A stretch of 64,000 nt of DNA. Origin: Euborellia annulipes (lineage: Eukaryota > Arthropoda > Insecta > Dermaptera > Anisolabididae). Positions 55,809 to 64,000 of the stretch are shown here, in pieces. Location of the stretch: assembly GCA_023213315.1 (NCBI GenBank), contig JAKCPI010006084.1:1-64000 (forward strand), given 5' to 3'. Both the position numbers and the translations under genes were made by a program. Every line of letters starts with the position of its first letter. Positions within the stretch are counted from its first letter, which is position 1. The notes under the pieces were generated by a model. The model saw only the letters and a program-made list of their open reading frames with translations. It ran no database searches and had not been told where the DNA came from.

Positions 55809-56604
55809 CGATTGCTTCGATCATTAAATATACTGTAGTATAGAAAAATAATTATACTTGGCTTCCGGCAATTCCACCCACAAAAAATATTCCTTCTAAC
55901 AAGTTAATATATTATTTATAAAAAAAAAAAAGTATTTTTTTTTTTTAATTGATGATATATAGTCTATTTCTTGTAGTCCTTCGTTAGTTAGTTTGTCCTT
56001 AAACTACTTGATGTTGTGTAATTATTTGTACACACATGGCCGGGATGATGTGTGTAAAGGCCAGAAAGAGAGAGAGAGAGCATCAGCAGGTGGTCGTCCC
56101 ATTGACCATACATATACATAACATAAAAACATTATCCTAGATATGCATGCGAATAATAAATCATGAAACAAGGTGCGAAAAAGGCTAATTAAACAACAGC
56201 AACAGTAGACAGGGAGACAGACAGACGGGAATACGTAACGATGGACAGACATTCCAGAGTGTGAGGCGATGGGAAACCCGGAACAGTCAGCTCACCTGCA
56301 TGCATGCACCTGTATTACATCCAACAAACACACATTCATTTCGAAAAGGGAATAAATCTCAGCCGTTATTTATTGTAAAAGGAAATCAGACGTGTGTGGT
56401 GCCGTTAGGGCAAACGACTCCAATAATTAGTCTTTTTTTTATATTTATTTAAATTAAAAAATAACAAAAAAAAAAATTATTTTGTTAAATTAAGTTTCGA
56501 AACCTATAAGAGACACTTTTTTTAGCACTTCTTGTATATTCAATTTCAAATTTTAGTAATTTTATTAATACACAAGAAGTAAAATTTACTGAACAATAAA
56601 ATAT
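55809..56604. other. Unique DNA, no gene supported
   Basis: 56065-56300 is GC-richer, with (GA)n and GACAGACAGACGG tracts that explain the ORFs on both strands. A donor-like GCAG/GTGAGC is present on the minus strand at about 56300 without a matching exon. Confidence 0.35.
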
Positions 56605-56975
56605 CAAGAGCGTATATAAAGGGGGCCGAGGGGGCCGGGCTCCCCCCCCCCCCGAAATTTCGTAAATGCATATACATATATAGGAATATAGAGGCAATAA
56701 TGGGTCTCGGGCCCGCCCTCCCTCGAAATGTTTGCGCGGCCCCGTAGCGCGAAAATGAAGGCTCCACAAAAGAGGAAATGTTCCGGGAACGGCACATGAA
56801 GAAAATTTTGGTTCCACGGATGGTCCCGCGGGTGGCCAAAATTTTGCGTCTATAAAAAAAAGGTAAAATATTTTTTCGGGCGGGAAAATTTGGTTCCGCG
56901 AAAAAAATATTTTTCGCAGAAAATTTTTTGAGATCAGATCCCCCCCCCCCGAAAAAATTTCTATATACGCCCCTG
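56605..56975. mobile_element. hAT-like MITE, CAGGGGCGTATATA family
   Basis: Ends CAAGAGCGTATATAAAG and TATATACGCCCCTG; 8-bp duplication TAAAATAT at 56597-56604 and 56976-56983. The overlapping ORFs of 63-110 codons follow the G/C-rich ends and are not conserved in other copies. Confidence 0.85.
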
Positions 56976-57013
56976 TAAAATATATATGTTTTATTTTTCG
57001 TTATAACTCGTTT

Positions 57014-57046
57014 GATGCCCTCGGGCTTGGTGTATTTTTCAGCGTA
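57014..57046 (+). mobile_element. SINE family A head fragment
   Basis: GATGCCCTCGGGCTTGGTGTA, then divergence. Confidence 0.45.
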
Positions 57047-57224
57047 GTATTTTACCTAAAAAGTTTTTTTTTTTTAAATCTTGAAATTTTCCATTTATTT
57101 TTGTGTCATATCATAATAAATTACTCTATTTTAAAAAGTGTTTTGACATTTTTTCGAAAATGAATAATTTTGTGAATAATTAACGAAAAAAAAGAAAATT
57201 TTCGATAATTTTGAATCAATTATT

Positions 57225-57515
57225 TTTTAGATTCTCTTTAAAATATATATTCTCATTTTGCCATTGAAATCTTCTGAAGACCACTTTACTCTTGTACGTC
57301 ATAGGAAAGATAGGAAAAATGGTTGCCATGGTAACAAAATATAAATATTTTTCTGTTTATAAATTTTATATCTTGAAATTAGAATGGACCTTACTGTCGC
57401 AAACTAAATATATGTCGACACAAAAAATCTGGTGTGACAAGCAGAGAACACAACTTTCGATTACCGAAGGTAAGGTGTGTGCTGTGCGATCAGTCATACC
57501 AAATTTTTTATAATA
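57225..57515 (-). mobile_element. CTGGTG-family element, partial
   Basis: Reverse core from ATTATTTTTTAGATTCTC through TTGCCATGGTAACAAAATA to the 5' hairpin ending CAGTCATACCAAATTTT. The distal half is absent. Confidence 0.85.
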
Positions 57516-57789
57516 ATTTTCATGAAAAAAATATTATTTTAATTTAAATATAGGCCTATTTTAATTATTACTTAAATTTTCTTGTTTGACAGTGAGAGAG
57601 GGTGGGGGTGGGAGGTCAAAAAAGGTTTGAAACCTCTGGCCCCCTTTCTGTCTCTAAAATTTTTTTAAATTATTTTTCTGATTTGCCAACAAACGAGGAA
57701 TAAAAATCACACAAATATGCAAAATGTGCACTTAAACTTCAAAATATGCATTTATATGCAAAATAAGATTTCTCTGGATGGTTCCTGAT
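57516..57789. other. AT-rich DNA, nothing recognised
   Basis: Contains a TAGGCCTA octamer (57551) and a G-rich tract near 57600. Confidence 0.4.
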
Positions 57790-58218
57790 TAGGGTCCGAC
57801 CGAAACAAGATTTTCAGCCGAAACCGAATTTCGGTCTCAATCTTAGTTTCGCCCGAAACCGTAACCGAAACAAAAACTCGTAATTCCTTTTTTTTATTTT
57901 TTTCCTTTACCTTTTCCCTTGTAAAAAGAAAGTAATTTTTTTCCCCTCAGATGAAAATCATATTATATCTTTTTTTTAGGGAGACTAAATTTTTTCCCCT
58001 TCCGTGGAAATCATTTTATCGCCAAATTATCACTTGGCGGAAAATTTTTTTCTCACATGGAGATGTAATTTTTTCCGCCCCTTTTCCGGCTTGCAGAAAA
58101 TTTTTTCTCCCAGGTTTCGGCTGGTTTTTGGCAGAAACCAACACCACGGCCGAAACCAGGATTTGTGGCCGAAACTGGCCGAAACCGTAACCGAAACCGA
58201 ATATTCGGTCGGTTCCCT
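57790..58218. mobile_element. hAT-like MITE, GGTCCGACCGAAAC family
   Basis: Ends TAGGGTCCGACCGAAAC and complement of GAATATTCGGTCGGTTCCCT. 8-bp duplication TTCCTGAT at 57782-57789 and 58219-58226. The interior is packed with GAAACCGAA repeats, which create 70-106-codon ORFs in several frames that are not genes. Second copy, inverted, at 60646-61030. Confidence 0.85.
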
Positions 58219-59461
58219 TTCCTGATACCCTAAAACGGCCAGATAAACAAAAAAATTGAATTTAAAATTTACAGATGCTGGGCCGGTAGAATTTAATCTT
58301 GAATTGAAGATCAAAAAATTGAAGGATAGCGAATAAGAAAAAAAAAACATGCATTAGGCCTATATGCAAAATCCGAGCCCTAGTTATAACACAAATAAAC
58401 CAAATCAAAAATTTTTTGTTAAAAATTATTTAAATGAACCTAATCAGGTCATTTATAGTAAACACGTCTCCCATCTCGGACCAATTAATTAAAAAAAATA
58501 ATTGTTCGTTAACATGTATTTTTTCAACACGCGTGATGTGGAAAAAGGGAGAGAGAGAGAGAGAGAGAGTGATTATTACTAAAATTCCTCTTTTACTACT
58601 ATCCAATTAAAAAAACAATTTGATAGATATGACGTCAGAGTGGACGATGGTGTGAAATTAATAATAAAAAAGGTAGAAGAGAGAGAGAGAGAGGGGGCTC
58701 TCTCATTCTCTCCATTAGGGCTAAATAAATATAAAGTGGCTAATTCTCGGCTCAGTTGAGTCGTAATGACTCTATTGGCCAAGAGACCTTTTAATGACCA
58801 CTTGGACCCTGTCTTTTGTTCTCTTTTCGGCGGATTTGATTACAGGTTGCTGCTTTGCCGCCTCTCTTTCTCTTTCTCTCTCTTCTGCTGGTTGCTTTTA
58901 TGCGTGTGAAACATCCATATCTAAAGAGTCCCACTTATTCCTATATATTTACTCACCGAGGGTGAAAAGAAGAAAAAAAAAGCGAAAGGATCATTGCGAC
59001 CCATTTCCATTTCTTTGACATTTTTGGGATCCAGGGAAAAAAAGGATACTGCTATCTACCCCAATTTACTATCCCCCTTTTGTCTGGATTGTTTATTCTT
59101 TCGGTTAATAAATAAATAAATTTAATAATAATAATAATAATAATAAAAGTAGTCTAATATATGGTGTTTAAGAAAAAGAGTTGAAAACAGAAGTCTCTAT
59201 AAGTGAAACACACCTTTTTTGTTATATGGAAAGTTTTAATGGAAAGTTGGAAACCTTAAGAATAATCTAATAAAGAATTTCAGTGGGAGCTGCAGGAATT
59301 TGTTAAGGGGGCCGTGTATGGCAGTGGCGAATGCAAAGCTATTGGGGGTAATAATGATTTTATTATATTAATACTTTAGATCCGAATTTATATTTTTATT
59401 AAATAAAGTTTGGGTGTGGGTTTTAGGGGAAACATTTTAAACTGAGGTTGTATTTATTTTA
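58219..59461. other. Unique DNA with (GA)n and CRE
   Basis: TGACGTCA at 58630-58637; (GA)n tracts near 58548 and 58680; a GC-richer island at 58720-58870; (AAT)n near 59125. No supported gene. Confidence 0.4.
58630..58637. promoter_or_regulatory. CRE palindrome TGACGTCA
   Basis: Exact consensus in a non-repeat island about 100 bp from the GC-richer block. Confidence 0.25.
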
Positions 59462-60440
59462 AGGGTGTTCGATTATGGAAAATAATATTCGATTAATTGA
59501 ATTAATCGATTATTGGGTCCGGACAGACGAAAAAATAATCGATTATGGGAAAATATAATCGAATATGAAAAAAAAATAATTGTTTATGAAGAAAAAATAT
59601 TCGATTATGAAGAAAAAATAATCGATACCTTTTTTTTCTCTAGCAAAATTTCCATTTTTCCTTCCCAGTGAAAATCATTTGACCTTTTTACTTTCTCTTA
59701 TCTATGTATATATGCAATATATATATAGAGAGAAAGTATTGGATTCATGTCAAAAATTCGATGTCGAGATTTTGATGGATCTCCACGTTTTGAGGTCCCC
59801 TGAATCCAAAAAAGTGGTTTTCGCGACATGGTCTGTCTGTTGTGTGTGTGGTGTGTGTGGGTGTGTGTTCAATTTTAAGCATGAAGGAATTGAGCTAGGA
59901 GGTTGAAATTTTATATTTAAGTTAAACACCCCCCGGGACCGGAAAAATAAGCTTTTAATCAAAATCGGCCAAAGATTACTAGTACTTTACTGATGTACTT
60001 TTTCAGTTTTTTTCGATTTTCTCAAAATTCTCTATATTTTCCCATACTTATAAATTTTACATCTGAATTCATATGTTCCGTACTGTCGGGAACTAAATAT
60101 ATGTCGACACAAAAAATCTGGTGTGACAAGCACAGTACACAACTTTCGATTACCGAAGGTAAGAGAAAGTTGTGTGCTGTGCGCCAGTCACACCAGATTT
60201 TTTTTTAGTAAAAGGAAATTTTTTCCTCCTGCCTGCGAAAATTTTTTTCGTCAAATTTTCATTTATTTTCCTCTAAAAAAACCATTTGAACTTTTTTTTA
60301 CAACGCTTTTTTTTAGTAGGCCTATGCAAATCTCATCCCATCTTGTCAAACGCATTTTTCCCGAAAATAATCCATTATTTGCCCAATAATTGTAAAAAAT
60401 AATCAAAATAATCGTTTAATCGATTATTTTGCGCAGCCCT
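59462..60440. mobile_element. hAT-like MITE (AATCGATTA-rich) with nested CTGGTG copy
   Basis: Ends AGGGTGTTCGATTATGG and complement of CGATTATTTTGCGCAGCCCT. Interior has many AATCGATTA words. ATTTATTT / ATTTATAT at the two flanks may be the 8-bp duplication (two mismatches). A CTGGTG element (59685-60207) occupies the middle. Confidence 0.65.
59685..60207 (-). mobile_element. CTGGTG-family element, internally deleted
   Basis: 3' hairpin, TTGAGGTCCCCTGAATCC, GTCT/GTGT tract, ACTGATGTACTTTTTCAG, then a deletion to TTATAAATTTTACATC and the full 5' hairpin. Confidence 0.85.
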
Positions 60441-60449
60441 AATTTATAT

Positions 60450-60560
60450 GTGGAGTTTCACGAGGGTATGAGTTACAGACAACTCCTGAAGATGGGATAA
60501 TACCCCGAAATATATCGAGTAAGATATTAGGAACCTTATTTGTCTGCCTAGCGCCCTTTC
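60450..60560 (+). mobile_element. Penelope-like fragment
   Basis: CTGAAGAT-GGGATAATACCCC-GAAATATATCG at 60486-60518: core strand and stem intact, but ATATATCG instead of CGTCG after GAAA. Confidence 0.5.
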
Positions 60561-60645
60561 ATTTCTTAATATCTATAAAACAGTCACTGATTGATAATTA
60601 TAATTTCGAATTAGAAAGCTTAATATTAAAAAGGATTAGTTATTA

Positions 60646-61030
60646 TTAGGAACCGACCGAATATTCGGTTTCGGTTACGGTTTCGGCCAGTTTCGGCCAA
60701 AAATCATGGTTTCGGCCGTAGTTTCGGTTCGGCCAAAAAGTGGCCGAACCTTTCGGCCGGCCGAAACCAGAGTCTGAAAAAATGGGATGAGACCCCCATG
60801 CAAAAAAAAAAAAGGTCAAATAATTTGCACTTGAGGGAGAAAAAATTTTAGTCTCCCTAAAAAAAGGTAAAATGATTTTCACGGGAGGGAAAAAAAATTC
60901 AAAAAAAAAAAAAGGTAAAATGAAAAAAAATTTTTATAGGAAATACAAGTTTCGGTTTCGGCCGAAACTTAGGTTGAGGCCGAATATTCGGTTTCGGTTT
61001 CGGCTGAAAATCTTGTTTCGGTCGGACCCT
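60646..61030. mobile_element. hAT-like MITE, GGTCCGACCGAAAC family (inverted copy)
   Basis: Starts TTAGGAACCGACCGAATATTC and ends GTTTCGGTCGGACCCT. 8-bp duplication AGTTATTA at 60638-60645 and 61031-61038. Opposite orientation to 57790-58218. Confidence 0.85.
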
Positions 61031-61131
61031 AGTTATTATAAACACAATATCATCCTGGTAAAGATTTATATATCAGCATATATTTAATTTAAAGATGAAT
61101 TATAATTATAAAAATTTCAAGAGATACTCAC

Positions 61132-61252
61132 CAAATGAAGGATATCTGGAATTAAAGCCGCCCAGCGCTCGTACCACGTCTAATAGGGTCGGCATCCACA
61201 GCCTGACTGGAGATAGAGCAAAAGCAGACCAGATATACCTCGGCTCGTAAAC
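61132..61252 (-). CDS. Candidate internal exon of unrecognised host gene
   Basis: The most convincing host-gene signal. 121 nt with acceptor ATTCTTGTTCATACAG and donor TTTG/GTGAGT; one frame fully open, 40 residues, including RYIWSAFALSPVRLWMP and DVVRALGGFNSRYPSF. The other frames contain stops. Composition is balanced against AT-rich flanks and it is not repeated in the window. Starts at a codon boundary and ends after one base. The Trp/Arg/Leu-rich sequence does not match a family I can name. Confidence 0.5.
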
Positions 61253-61976
61253 CTGTATGAACAAGAATAAAACCAATTAGAAAAGTATTAATATATCTAT
61301 ATATATTCATCTGTGTGAGAATGTATTAATATTTGTGTGTATGAGCAAAAATGAATCTATGTGTATAATAGCGGAGTGTCCGTCTGTCTCTCTGACACGC
61401 TCTGTTTGACAAACTTCCCGGTGAAATTTTGAAATATAATTTTGCAGTCTTATAGAAGAGGAGAGGCCCAGAAAAATACTCGGGTCCGAAATTGCTATAA
61501 CTTTTTGAGTTATTAATTCCTAAAGTTACGATTTCTCCCATAGGAAATGTATAGAGAAATATCTATGTATTCTTTACATTGATGTATTCTGTGAAAGTAA
61601 ACAAATTCTAAAGCAGGCACTGGATTGGAATACGTAGTAATAAAAATTTCCTTCAGTCCGATGATTTTATTTAAGCTATTTGGTATCCAAATGTGTGTAT
61701 GTGGGTGTGAATGGGAAAAAAGTGTGTGTTTAATTATTTTTTTTATACCCTCTTCGGCTGCTGAGGCCATTAAGGGGTATAACTTTATTATATAAATAGT
61801 TAAAATACATATTATCGATGGCTACCGGGGGACGTTCAACACGCGGATTGCTCGGGGAGTGTTTAAAATAAAATAATAATTTTTCTTTTCATAATCAAGA
61901 AAAGGGCTAGCTGGTGTAGTGGGAGTCCCCCTTCAAACTAGGACATCCTCCTTGGATAAAAGGAATCGGGTGAAAC
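61253..61976. other. Unique DNA with SINE scraps
   Basis: 61655-61735 has the family A body and tail words (GTCCGATGATTTTATTTAAGC, GTGTGTTTAATT). From about 61908 a family C SINE begins. Confidence 0.45.
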
Positions 61977-62580
61977 CAGAAATAAGGATCAGGAAACCGA
62001 AATGGAAACTTTGCAGCCAGGAGATTAAATAAAAAAATATTTTATTTAATTTTTACTTGCCGACGTTTCGGCCGTCAGTCACGACCTTCATCAGGGCAAA
62101 TAATTGTCAACAATACAGGGTCTTAGGTATTTTGATATTTATATTATATATATATTTATATTATATATGTATATTTTGATATTTACTAAAAAGAATTGTA
62201 TTCATATACAATTTCTTTTTAGTAAACAGCAAATATCAAAATACTTAAGCAATTATTTGCCCTGATGAAGGTCGTGACAGACGACCGAAACGTCGGCAAG
62301 TAAAATTAAATAAAATATTTTTTTATTTAATCTCCTGGCTGCAAAGTTTCCATTTCGGTTTCCTGATTAAATCTCCAAAGCCATAACACATCAAATTCAG
62401 AAATAAGGATTAGTTCACTAGCTAGAAATGAACGCAGGAGGAGGAGTTAGAGATAGGAAATAATGTAACTTCATGGGGTGCCGGTATATGGCAACGGCCA
62501 GAGGCCGGTTGGGGGCGAAGTCCCCCTAGCTAGGCGCGAAGCCCGCCGACGGCGGGCGGCGCCGTTAGTTAATATATAAT
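61908..62580 (+). mobile_element. SINE family C split by Penelope-like insertion
   Basis: Left part GCTAGCTGGTGTAGTGGGAG...GATAAAAGGAATCGGG; right part TAGTTCACTAGCTAGAAATG...TAACTTCATGGGGTGCCGG and a GC-rich hairpin CCCGCCGACGGCGGG. Matches 19335-19650 on both sides of the insert. Confidence 0.7.
61990..62397 (+). mobile_element. Penelope-like palindromic element, best-defined copy
   Basis: 408 bp: arms CAGGAAACCGAAATGGAAAC... and complement ending TTTCGGTTTCCTG, plus a right-only tail of about 32 nt (ATTAAATCTCCAAAGCC...). Flanked by CAGAAATAAGGAT (13 bp) at 61977-61989 and 62398-62410 inside a SINE. Module at 62262-62295: CTGATGAA-GGTCGT-GACAG-ACGACC-GAAACGTCGG; inverted partner at 62063-62094. 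The arm stems differ by a change that keeps pairing (G-U). Confidence 0.9.
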
Positions 62581-63332
62581 TTCACATTGGAATCAAAGCA
62601 ATTATTTAAAATTATTTTCATTTTAATAATTCATTATCTAAGGGATATTTGCTCTATGAATATCAATTAATGAAAAATAAAATAGCAACTAAGTTGCAAA
62701 AATTTTCCGTTCGTTAAGATCGTAAATTCAAGCACCAGTCAAAAGCTAATATAACCTTTTTCTTGATAGTTGGGCTTCCCATCTGCAAATACTTAAGTGT
62801 CACTGAGTTTATTGTATTTGACGAAAATAATTATAAGAAAGAATTTTGTTATTTAGAATTTAGTTATTGCGTTTGAAAGAAATGCGGCCAGGAAGTGAAT
62901 TACCAAGACCACCGGGTGATTATGATTTATTGCCTCTCGTGGGTGTCACTCGATACCTTTACCTATGTGTATTAATAAAAGAGAAGTTGTAGTCTTTTGT
63001 TATAGAATTTTTTTTTTTATTATCCGCCCTTAAAAAAAAATGGAAGATCCTTTATGGAAAGAGAGCCGATCACTAAAGACTTGAAAACTTGAAGTGAGCC
63101 CGGCGGACGAAACTAATAAAAAAAAATATTCCCTTGAACTTCGTGAGAGAAAAACGAGTTGAGTATGTCTTTTTATTTCTTAAAAGTAAGTAAATTTTTT
63201 GTTACTTTGCCCTGGGGTTTTGGCACGTTTTAGAAATATTTTTGAATGTGGGGTAAATTAGTCAACCAAAAAACAAGATTTTTTTTTTTTTTTTTGAAGA
63301 AATATGTAAATAATATAAGATTTTAATCACTT
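62581..63332. other. AT-rich DNA, nothing recognised
   Basis: No repeat, exon or ORF supported. Confidence 0.4.
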
Positions 63333-63374
63333 TATACTTTCTCTTACCCATGTATATAAGAAATATATATATAT
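63333..63374 (-). mobile_element. CTGGTG-family 3' hairpin remnant
   Basis: TATACTTTCTCTTACCCATG then AT-rich, cut by the next element. Confidence 0.6.
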
Positions 63375-64000
63375 TAGGGTGGTTCTTGTTTTGGACTTTT
63401 TAGATTTTTTTTCGACGATAGTCCTAAATCGGTACAAAATTTATAAAAAAATTCATAGCAAATTTTTGCTCTTAATAGATAGTCAAAGTTTTTAATGGAA
63501 ATAACATAGGAAAAGTTCTGTTATTACTTTGGAATTTTTTACCTCATGAACTAATTAACAGATCATGTCGACAAATGATAATTCTTATAGCAAATTTAAC
63601 GCTCTACAAAAAAGGTCTCTTATGATTTTTTGCTAACTTGACTGGTTCAAAAGGTATTCGAGGTCAAAATCAAAGTTCTAGTCAATTTTTTTTTTTTTTT
63701 TGCGTTTTACCGTCACTTAATGATTCAAAAATGAAAAAAAAGGTATAATTTATATTTTAGACGACGAGATTTTTGTAAACATTATACTAAGGATGAAAAA
63801 CAAATGCAATATGTATTATAAATACAATTGGTTAAAGACATTGTCAAATGTTTTTTGACGCACTAAAAAAAACTAAACTGTAACAACTTCATGAAAGTAT
63901 CTATGATTTAAAAAAAAAAATGATAATAGGCCTATTGGTATTGTTTTTTTTTTTTCAATTCATTGAAATTTTAATAATCAATTTTTCAAGTGATTAATAC
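63375..64000. mobile_element. Left part of an unidentified element running off the window
   Basis: Starts TAGGGTGGTTCTTGTTTTGG exactly at the break in the CTGGTG remnant, a terminus typical of DNA-transposon-derived repeats. The other end is outside the window. Superfamily not assigned. Confidence 0.4.

Noticed and set aside
56485..56839. Three overlapping ORFs of 63-110 codons
   Set aside because: Lie in the G/C-rich ends of a hAT-like MITE and are not conserved in other copies.
57951..58350. ORFs of 73-106 codons
   Set aside because: Created by GAAACCGAA repeats of a MITE, open in several frames at once.
29295..60208. Recurring ~70-codon ORFs over CTGGTG-family hairpins (for example 29295-29510, 59993-60208)
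   Set aside because: They recur because the element recurs, but frames and stops are not preserved between copies.

Overview
Eukaryotic (metazoan) DNA, strongly AT-rich, with no bacterial-style gene organisation. It reads as the inside of a very repeat-dense locus, either a long intron or intergenic DNA. Several tRNA-derived SINE families, hAT-type miniature elements with 8-bp target duplications, Penelope-like palindromic elements and repeated TAGGCCTA octamers fit an invertebrate, perhaps an arthropod or crustacean. The species assignment is only an inference.

Layout. (1) 0.4-7.7 kb: a young LTR retrotransposon on the minus strand (LTRs 602-1571 and 6388-7355) with three ORFs: a coiled-coil protein, a gag-like protein, and a repeat-containing protein of unknown role. 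No reverse transcriptase, protease or integrase is visible, so it is probably non-autonomous. A flanking segment of about 190 bp occurs on both sides of it. (2) 7.7-34 kb and 35-64 kb: a mosaic of short repeats. The most abundant is a family without terminal inverted repeats, bracketed by hairpins, here called the 'CTGGTG family' (over 20 complete or partial copies). Mixed with it are at least three tRNA-SINE families, about a dozen MITEs (many hAT-like, one TTAA/piggyBac-like) and more than a dozen Penelope-like palindromes or fragments. (3) Between the repeats are unique islands of higher GC with simple motifs (CRE palindromes, AP-1, CCAAT, homeodomain-like TAAT), and several exon-like segments with good splice sites, mostly on the minus strand (34.1, 48.5, 48.9, 49.0, 51.2, 54.1 and 61.1 kb). 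They may be pieces of one minus-strand host gene with very long introns, but I could not recognise the protein.

The most interesting system is the palindromic elements. Unrelated in most of their sequence, they share a CTGANGA - short stem - GAAACG module in inverted orientation near both ends, a one-sided extension of about 29-37 nt, and target duplications of about 7-14 bp. This matches the architecture of Penelope-like retroelements, whose terminal repeats are known to carry hammerhead ribozyme motifs. Here seven positions of the core strand are kept while its fifth base varies (A, T or G) and the stem covaries. Second in interest is the CTGGTG family, whose 5' hairpin has also been captured inside a hAT-like MITE.

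No rRNA, bona fide tRNA gene or CRISPR array was seen. Repeat boundaries were read by eye; where target-site duplications are quoted they were found directly in the sequence.
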